In this document: in pieces, positions 5,617 through 9,710 of the stretch
Layout of the letters: every line of letters starts with the position of its first letter
Numbering within the stretch: position 1 is the first letter of the stretch
Assembly (NCBI GenBank): GCA_019114885.1
Contig: DXEQ01000217.1
Location: forward strand, 1 to 9,710
DNA: 9,710 bases
Direction: 5' to 3'
From: Candidatus Anaerobutyricum stercoripullorum
GTDB taxonomy: Bacteria > Bacillota > Clostridia > Lachnospirales > Lachnospiraceae
Program-made: the position numbers and the translations under genes
The notes under the pieces: generated by a model
What the model saw: only the letters and a program-made list of their open reading frames with translations
The model's database searches: none
Told to the model about the DNA's origin: nothing

Positions 5617-7673
5617 TGTCTCCCATCCATCCTTCCTGCCGTTCCTTTTCTCTCAGCGGACAGTCCGCTGTCCTCCATGATCTGTCGGATCAGCTTCACC
5701 CGGTGAAACGGCGTCATAAAGTAATATCCGGCTCCCACATCTCTTCCCATGTCGATCACATGGCGACAGATGGAGATTGCCTTCTGTTCCCACTCTTCCC
5801 GGGTCCCTTCCGGGGCATACTGCGCAAGCACTTCATCCGGCACATGGATACCCGGCATCTCATTTTTTATAAACAGGGCGTTCCGATGGCTGACCAGCGG
5901 CATGATGCCGATCAGTATCCTGGACCCGGTCTCCTTCTTCATCCAGTCAAGTCTTGCGATCTCCTCTTCGGAATAGACCGGCTGCGTCAGGAAAAACTGA
6001 CATCCGGCGTCTATTTTCCGCTTCATCCGCTCAGCGATCTTATCCGGCCGGGCGCCGTTCTGATTGAGAGCGCCGCCGTAAAAAAGCGGGTCCTCCGGAA
6101 ACAGTTCCTCATTCAGACTGGTCAGAAACTCCATCAACTTGATAGAATTAAAATCAAACACACTTTTGGTAAACGCCCTCTCATCTCTTCCCACCGGATC
6201 GCCGGTGACAATGAGGATATTTCGAATCTCATTGAGATACGCGCCCAGAAGCCCGCTGCGCAGAGCAATCCGGTTTCTGTCCCGGCAGGCCAGATGCGGC
6301 ATCACGGCCATCCCTGTCTCCTGCTGCAGCTTCACCGCCGTGAGAAGCGAATCCGCCCGCGATCTCGCCAGAGGGGAATCCGCGAGAGTGATGATATCCG
6401 CCGGCGTACCTCTCAGATCAAGGCCGCCGCGAAGGAGCTTCTCCATATCGACGTCAAAAGGCGGGTCCAACTCCACGGCGACCACCGGCTCTCCTCTCTC
6501 CAGTTTCTCACGAAATGTATTGGCTGCCGGAACCTTTCCGGCTTTCTCTTTTTTGTCCGTGGACGGACGAATCTTCACCGGAACCGGCTTTCGCTCTTCT
6601 CCCCCGGCTTCTTCTGCCCCTCTTTGCGCCGGGCGGTCTTCGCGCCGGGCGGCAGCCTTTGTCTGACCGGCGTCCGGCACATTTCCCGGTTCGCCGTCCC
6701 TTGCCAGCTCCTCTGCAATCCGACAGATGTATTCCGGCGTGGTGCCGCAGCAGCCGCCCAGAATACGCACACCGAGACCGGTCAGTCCCGCCGCCTTTTT
6801 CCCGAAATATTCCACGCTGTCCGAATACACCACGTGTCCCCGGATGATCTGGGGATATCCACAGTTTGGCAGGGCGGAAAGAAATGTATTCTCCGGCAGT
6901 ACATTTTCTGTAAGATACGTCCGCAGAAACTTCTCCATGTGGGCGGCGCCGATACCGCAGTTGAGTCCGATGGCATCGAGCAGACCGCTTCCCGCCGCCT
7001 TTTTCAGAACCGTCTTATAATGGAAGCCCGTTCTTCCGTATCCGGTGGGCACGAAGGAAAACTGGCCGATGATAAACGCGTCCGGATTCTTCTTTCTGAT
7101 GTACTCCGCCATAAAAAGGACATGGCGTTCATCGGGAAAGGTCTCCAGCACAAAGACTTCCGCGTTCCTCTCAAGAAATGCGTCCACAATCTCCCGGTAT
7201 TCTTCCCGGATATCCGCCGGACTGCTCTCGCCATCCTCGTAGATGGGGCCGATATCCGCCGCCGCAAACACGGTCTTTCCCCGGCGCGCCGCTTTCTGTG
7301 CCGTCTCCCTGGCAATCCGGTATCCGGCCTGCACAAACTGCCGGAAACCGTCGTCACTTCCTGCTGCACCGTCCGTCTCCCTGCCCCGGTCCTGCCCTGT
7401 GAGGTTCTGCCGCCGGGCCGCCGCTTCTCCGGCATCTCCCCGCCGCTCCATGATCTCCCGGTACGTCTTCCTGTTGGCAGAAAATGTATTGCTCCGAATC
7501 AGCTGTGCGCCGGCTTCTATATACTCCTCATGGATGTCTCTGATGATCGCAGGACTAAACAGGTTGGCTTCCTCGGAGCAGAGGAACTCTCCTCCCGTCT
7601 TCTCATCAAAATATGTCCCCATGGCGCCATCCGTCAGCAGTATGTGTTTTTTTAGGTAGTCTCTGATATTCAT
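5613..7673 (-). CDS. Bifunctional homocysteine S-methyltransferase / 5,10-methylene-THF reductase
   Basis: This 686-residue fusion resembles Bacillus subtilis YitJ, which is somewhat shorter. Residues 1-325 are a zinc-type homocysteine methyltransferase barrel (LLTDGAMGTYFDE; ligands C239 in GLNCG and C308-C309 in GGCCGTTPEYI). Residues about 389-670 are a MetF-like TIM barrel that reduces methylene-THF to methyl-THF with a flavin. It shows VAVELDPPFD (catalytic-type E401), ILIVTGDPVG (D492 next to the flavin in the family), FFLTQPVYS and GIMPL. A charged Ala/Arg/Glu-rich linker (about 327-388) joins them, and a second low-complexity insert interrupts the first barrel (about 77-112). The ATG at 7673-7671 has only a distant AGGA, 14 bases upstream, so translation may be modest. 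Its stop overlaps the metH start (ATGA). Together they supply and use methyl-THF. The substrate of the N-terminal domain is uncertain. Confidence 0.9.
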   Translation of the reverse strand: MNIRDYLKKHILLTDGAMGTYFDEKTGGEFLCSEEANLFSPAIIRDIHEEYIEAGAQLIRSNTFSANRKTYREIMERRGDAGEAAARRQNLTGQDRGRETDGAAGSDDGFRQFVQAGYRIARETAQKAARRGKTVFAAADIGPIYEDGESSPADIREEYREIVDAFLERNAEVFVLETFPDERHVLFMAEYIRKKNPDAFIIGQFSFVPTGYGRTGFHYKTVLKKAAGSGLLDAIGLNCGIGAAHMEKFLRTYLTENVLPENTFLSALPNCGYPQIIRGHVVYSDSVEYFGKKAAGLTGLGVRILGGCCGTTPEYICRIAEELARDGEPGNVPDAGQTKAAARREDRPAQRGAEEAGGEERKPVPVKIRPSTDKKEKAGKVPAANTFREKLERGEPVVAVELDPPFDVDMEKLLRGGLDLRGTPADIITLADSPLARSRADSLLTAVKLQQETGMAVMPHLACRDRNRIALRSGLLGAYLNEIRNILIVTGDPVGRDERAFTKSVFDFNSIKLMEFLTSLNEELFPEDPLFYGGALNQNGARPDKIAERMKRKIDAGCQFFLTQPVYSEEEIARLDWMKKETGSRILIGIMPLVSHRNALFIKNEMPGIHVPDEVLAQYAPEGTREEWEQKAISICRHVIDMGRDVGAGYYFMTPFHRVKLIRQIMEDSGLSAERKGTAGRMDGRQ

Positions 7674-7700
7674 GCTATATTTCTTCGTCCTTTCTCACAG

Positions 7701-7742
7701 AAAAAAATGCCCGCCCCGGACACCTTCGTCCGAAGCCGGCAT
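7701..7742 (-). terminator. Intrinsic terminator after the unknown gene
   Basis: On the minus strand a 15-position stem (7742-7728 with 7721-7707) closes a GAAGGT loop. It has one G-G mismatch and two G-U pairs, and is followed directly by seven T (7707-7701). It starts 17 bases after the stop codon of the 7760-8470 gene. Only 27 bases remain between its T-run and the ATG of the fusion gene, so it also forms part of that operon's upstream region. A smaller hairpin (CCGCA/TGCGG, 7751-7770) overlaps the stop codon just before it. Confidence 0.88.
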
Positions 7743-7759
7743 ACAGGCAGCCGCAGTGA

Positions 7760-8470
7760 TTATAATGCGGTGATCTTTCCCTCATATTCAAGATTGAGCC
7801 GTCCCTTCATGTTGCAGGCCAGTCCGATCTTCCTCATGCAGCGCATCATGGAACGGTTATCATCCACACCATAGCGGTCAATGATATCCACAAACTTATC
7901 GATCATCTCCATCGCCTCCGGATCAGAGAGATAGAATGTCTCGATGATCTGCTTGATGTTATCCTTCCTGGAAGTGGTGAATAACAGCAGGGTGATCTGC
8001 AGACCCACCATGATATGATAAAGCTCCCTGTTGTAATCCGACATCCCCGCCTTCAGAAACGCGAACAGGTCGCTTAAGCGCATGGTGTCGATATCATCTA
8101 TATGCATATCGTTGGCTTTTAATTTATTCTCCACGTCAATGTCCATGATCACGGAGCTGATCATCATGGCCGTCTGATACGCGTCAATATCCTGATCCGA
8201 TACCGGCGTCAGCGTTGGCGCCTGGCTGCTCATCTGCTGGCAGTAAATCAGGTCACGCACCAGTGCATTCTCAAAGAGATTGTCATCCAGTCCGCTGTCC
8301 ACCTTGATGATAAACTGCTTCTTTCCCGTATCCATAGCCACCGGATGGCTGCAATCTTCCTGATTCTCCGGGTCCATCTTGAGAATCTCCAGCGGATAGA
8401 TCAGTTCCCCGGTAATCTCATTGTACAGCTTCTCTGCCTTCTCTGACAGAGTCTTTCCTAAAATCTCCAT
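7760..8470 (-). CDS. Hypothetical protein, possibly zincin-like without an active site
   Basis: I do not recognise this 236-residue protein. It has no signal peptide or clear membrane helix; a short hydrophobic stretch, GLQITLLLF, sits at about 156-164. It is mostly predicted helix, acidic, and rich in Asp, Ile and Met. One segment, QFIIKVDSGLDDNLFENALVRDLIYCQQ (about 52-79), has the spacing of an IrrE/SprT-type metallopeptidase strand and helix, in which ENxLxHELxH would carry the zinc ligands. Here the HExxH positions read RDLIY, so any such relative would be inactive; this is inference. The start is uncertain. A TTG at 8485 directly abuts GAAAGG, leaving no spacer, so the ATG at 8470 is preferred although the Shine-Dalgarno distance is then long (15 bases). 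A good promoter lies upstream and a strong terminator downstream, so it is probably a single-gene unit, divergent from aroE. Confidence 0.75.
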   Translation of the reverse strand: MEILGKTLSEKAEKLYNEITGELIYPLEILKMDPENQEDCSHPVAMDTGKKQFIIKVDSGLDDNLFENALVRDLIYCQQMSSQAPTLTPVSDQDIDAYQTAMMISSVIMDIDVENKLKANDMHIDDIDTMRLSDLFAFLKAGMSDYNRELYHIMVGLQITLLLFTTSRKDNIKQIIETFYLSDPEAMEMIDKFVDIIDRYGVDDNRSMMRCMRKIGLACNMKGRLNLEYEGKITAL

Positions 8471-8541
8471 AGTCTCACGTTCCAACCTTTCTATATCGGG
8501 GACCGCTTCTCTTTCCTGTCGGTTCCCGTCACATTTCTTCT

Positions 8542-8570
8542 ATTTTAACAAAAGAGAACCTGTGTTTCAA
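8542..8570 (-). promoter_or_regulatory. Promoter of the unknown gene 7760-8470
   Basis: Minus strand: TTGAAA (8570-8565, 5 of 6) and TAAAAT (8547-8542, 5 of 6) with an ideal 17-base spacer. Transcription would start near 8535. The leader of about 65 bases can form a hairpin (GGGA/TCCC and CCG/CGG with a bulged A) before the start codon. Confidence 0.65.
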
Positions 8571-8587
8571 GTATGTTTTTCGTTCCC

Positions 8588-8609
8588 GCGCAGGATTGCA
8601 ATTTTGCGC
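8588..8609. promoter_or_regulatory. Inverted repeat between divergent promoters, candidate operator
   Basis: GCGCA (8588-8592) and TGCGC (8605-8609) are separated by 12 bases. Inside them is a second inverted repeat, GCAA-TT-TTGC (8598-8607). The element lies between the two outward-facing -35 boxes (8565-8570 and 8617-8622), so a bound regulator could affect both aroE and the unknown gene. It is short enough to be chance. Confidence 0.3.
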
Positions 8610-8616
8610 CCTGTCA

Positions 8617-8646
8617 TTGACATTTTTTCCTTTTCCGGGTTATAGT
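8617..8646 (+). promoter_or_regulatory. Promoter of aroE
   Basis: A perfect TTGACA (8617-8622) is followed after 18 bases by TATAGT (8641-8646, 5 of 6). Transcription would start near 8653, leaving a leader of about 58 bases that holds a short CTGC/GCAG hairpin, a two-codon mini-ORF and the aroE ribosome site. Confidence 0.7.
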
Positions 8647-8676
8647 AGGCAAAAGAGACTATACTCTGCCATGTGC

Positions 8677-8696
8677 AGGGCATCTTTATGCGATAG
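8677..8696 (+). other. Two-codon mini-ORF (ATG CGA TAG) in the aroE leader
   Basis: AGGG (8677-8680), seven bases, then ATG CGA TAG (8688-8696). The module resembles the real aroE start just downstream: both contain ATCTTTATG as a 9-base direct repeat (8682-8690 and 8705-8713), both at a seven-base spacing from a purine-rich site. Whether ribosomes use it is unknown. Confidence 0.35.
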
Positions 8697-8710
8697 TAGG
8701 AGGTATCTTT

Positions 8711-9580
8711 ATGTCAGATAGAATCACAGGAACCACTGTACTCACCGGTCTTCTGGGAAGCCCGGTCGCCCACAGCATCTCTCCCCTGATGCATAATGCA
8801 TCCTTCGCGGCGCTGGGTCTTGACTATGCCTATCTCTGCTTCGACGTGGGCACGGACCGGCTCAAGGAAGCCGTGGAAGGTCTGCGCGCCATGGGCGCCA
8901 GAGGCTGGAACCTGACCATGCCGGACAAGAATCTCATGTGCCAGCTGGCCGACAAGCTCTCTCCCGCCTCAGAGATCAGCGGCGCCGTCAACACCATCGT
9001 CAATGACGACGGCGTCCTGACCGGTTACACCACCGACGGCACCGGCTATATGCGTGCAGCCGAAGAAGCCGGTTTTCCCCTGCCGGGCAAGGTGATGACC
9101 CTTCTTGGCGGCGGCGGCGCGGCCACCGCCATTCTCGTGCAGGCGGCCCTGGACGGCATGAAAGAAATCCGGGTCTTTAACCGCAAGAGCCCAACCTTTG
9201 ACCGACTCTCTGCCATCGCCGGTCAGCTGAACCGGCGCACTGACTGCCTTGTCACCGTACACCCGCTGGAAGACACAGAAGACCTCCGGGCTTCCATCGC
9301 CGACAGCGACATCCTCACAAACGCCACCAACATCGGCATGGCCCCGCACACCGACGCCTGCCCGATTCCGGACGCCTCTTTTCTCCGGCCGGAACTCATT
9401 GTCTCCGATATCATCTATAATCCCCGGCAGACAAAACTTCTCCAAATGGCCAAAGAAACCGGCTGCCCGTTCTTCAACGGGCTTTACATGCTGCTCTATC
9501 AGGGCGCGGCGTCCTTCGAACTGTGGACCGGACGGGAAATGCCGGTGGAACTGATCAAAGAGAAATATTTTGCTGAATAA
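8711..9580 (+). CDS. aroE: Shikimate dehydrogenase
   Basis: AroE reduces 3-dehydroshikimate to shikimate with NADPH in aromatic amino acid synthesis. The 289-residue protein has the full family layout. The substrate domain starts with GLLGSPVAHSISPLMHN (S22 and S24 contact shikimate). Then come GWNLTMPDK (N67, T69, catalytic K73), AVNTIV (N94) and GYTTDGTGY (catalytic D109). The Rossmann domain has the GGGGAA loop (133-138) and FNRK (about 156-159) where NADP-preferring enzymes usually read NRT. The C-terminal region has DIIYNPRQTKLL and GLYMLLYQGAASFELWTG (Q264). Two variations stand out: GYTTDG instead of the common GYNTDG, and NRK instead of NRT. The ATG has a perfect AGGAGG (8698-8703) seven bases upstream. 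No other shikimate gene is visible nearby. A quinate/shikimate dehydrogenase role is possible but less likely. Confidence 0.93.
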   Translation: MSDRITGTTVLTGLLGSPVAHSISPLMHNASFAALGLDYAYLCFDVGTDRLKEAVEGLRAMGARGWNLTMPDKNLMCQLADKLSPASEISGAVNTIVNDDGVLTGYTTDGTGYMRAAEEAGFPLPGKVMTLLGGGGAATAILVQAALDGMKEIRVFNRKSPTFDRLSAIAGQLNRRTDCLVTVHPLEDTEDLRASIADSDILTNATNIGMAPHTDACPIPDASFLRPELIVSDIIYNPRQTKLLQMAKETGCPFFNGLYMLLYQGAASFELWTGREMPVELIKEKYFAE

Positions 9581-9632
9581 TCATACGGAAAACAAAAATC
9601 TCACGCCACGGGGCAAAGCAACTGAAAGCATT

Positions 9633-9664
9633 AAAACAGGGACAGGAGATAAATCCCGTCCCTG
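9633..9664 (-). terminator. Hairpin downstream of aroE, best read as a minus-strand terminator
   Basis: CAGGGAC (9637-9643) pairs with GTCCCTG (9658-9664); inside, GGA pairs with TCC around a GATAAA loop after one mismatch. On the minus strand the stem is followed by four T (9636-9633), a weak terminator tail. On the plus strand no T-run follows. It may therefore end a convergent gene lying beyond the right edge, or act as an untailed 3' hairpin for aroE, whose stop is 53 bases upstream. Confidence 0.5.
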
Positions 9665-9710
9665 CATATACCGTGATATTTATAAATAAATAACATTTAT
9701 AGAAAATACA
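9665..9710. other. AT-rich non-coding edge
   Basis: This short AT-rich end has stop codons in several frames and no supportable gene or RNA. It probably belongs to the region upstream or downstream of a gene outside the window. Confidence 0.4.

Noticed and set aside
5616..7655. A 679-codon open frame on the plus strand, antisense to the fusion gene
   Set aside because: It mirrors the real gene almost end to end; its translation is rich in His, Arg, Cys and Pro without any domain. The minus-strand product has clear enzyme motifs, so this is a shadow of codon bias.
7674..7759. SAM (S-box) riboswitch ahead of the YitJ-like fusion gene
   Set aside because: B. subtilis yitJ has one, but this gap is only 86 bases and is filled by the terminator; no S-box core is seen.
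8471..8485. TTG start at 8485 for the unknown gene
   Set aside because: The GAAAGG directly abuts the TTG with no spacer, and an ATG follows five codons later.

Overview
The window looks like a piece of a moderately GC-rich Firmicutes chromosome, most likely a clostridial (Lachnospiraceae-like) gut anaerobe. The signs are strong AGGAGG ribosome-binding sites, some TTG starts, a fused homocysteine methyltransferase/methylenetetrahydrofolate reductase, a MetH without its reactivation domain, and a LytR-CpsA-Psr wall protein. This placement is inferred from gene types; the genus cannot be read from the sequence. No phage, transposon, CRISPR array, tRNA or rRNA is visible. The window is a biosynthetic core with a small cell-envelope insert.

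Layout. Positions 1-713 (minus strand) hold the start of ilvC and all of ilvN, the branched-chain amino acid genes, without ilvB beside them. Positions 834-3026 (minus) hold an LCP wall-glycopolymer ligase-like protein and a family 2 glycosyltransferase, a plausible pair for making and attaching a surface polysaccharide. Positions 3097-7673 (minus) hold a methionine module: a BHMT-MTHFR fusion gene overlapping metH by four bases (ATGA). Positions 7760-8470 (minus) hold an unrecognised protein followed by a strong intrinsic terminator. Positions 8711-9580 (plus) hold aroE (shikimate dehydrogenase), divergent from the unrecognised gene. The last 130 bases have no gene but contain a hairpin.

How the genes work together. 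The fusion protein should make 5-methyl-THF, and MetH should pass that methyl through cobalamin to homocysteine, giving methionine. Each of the two proteins carries its own zinc-type homocysteine methyltransferase domain. All genes from 7673 down to 1 run the same way with gaps of roughly 70-150 bases, so partial read-through is possible. Internal promoters are visible before the LCP gene and before ilvC.

The points most worth a second look are: the terminator that leaves no room for a promoter in front of the methionine operon; the missing MetH reactivation domain; low-complexity inserts in both methionine proteins; a two-codon mini-ORF with a duplicated start-region motif ahead of aroE; intercistronic hairpins without U-tracts; and a possible degenerate zincin-like motif in the unknown protein. 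No clearly new multi-gene system was found.
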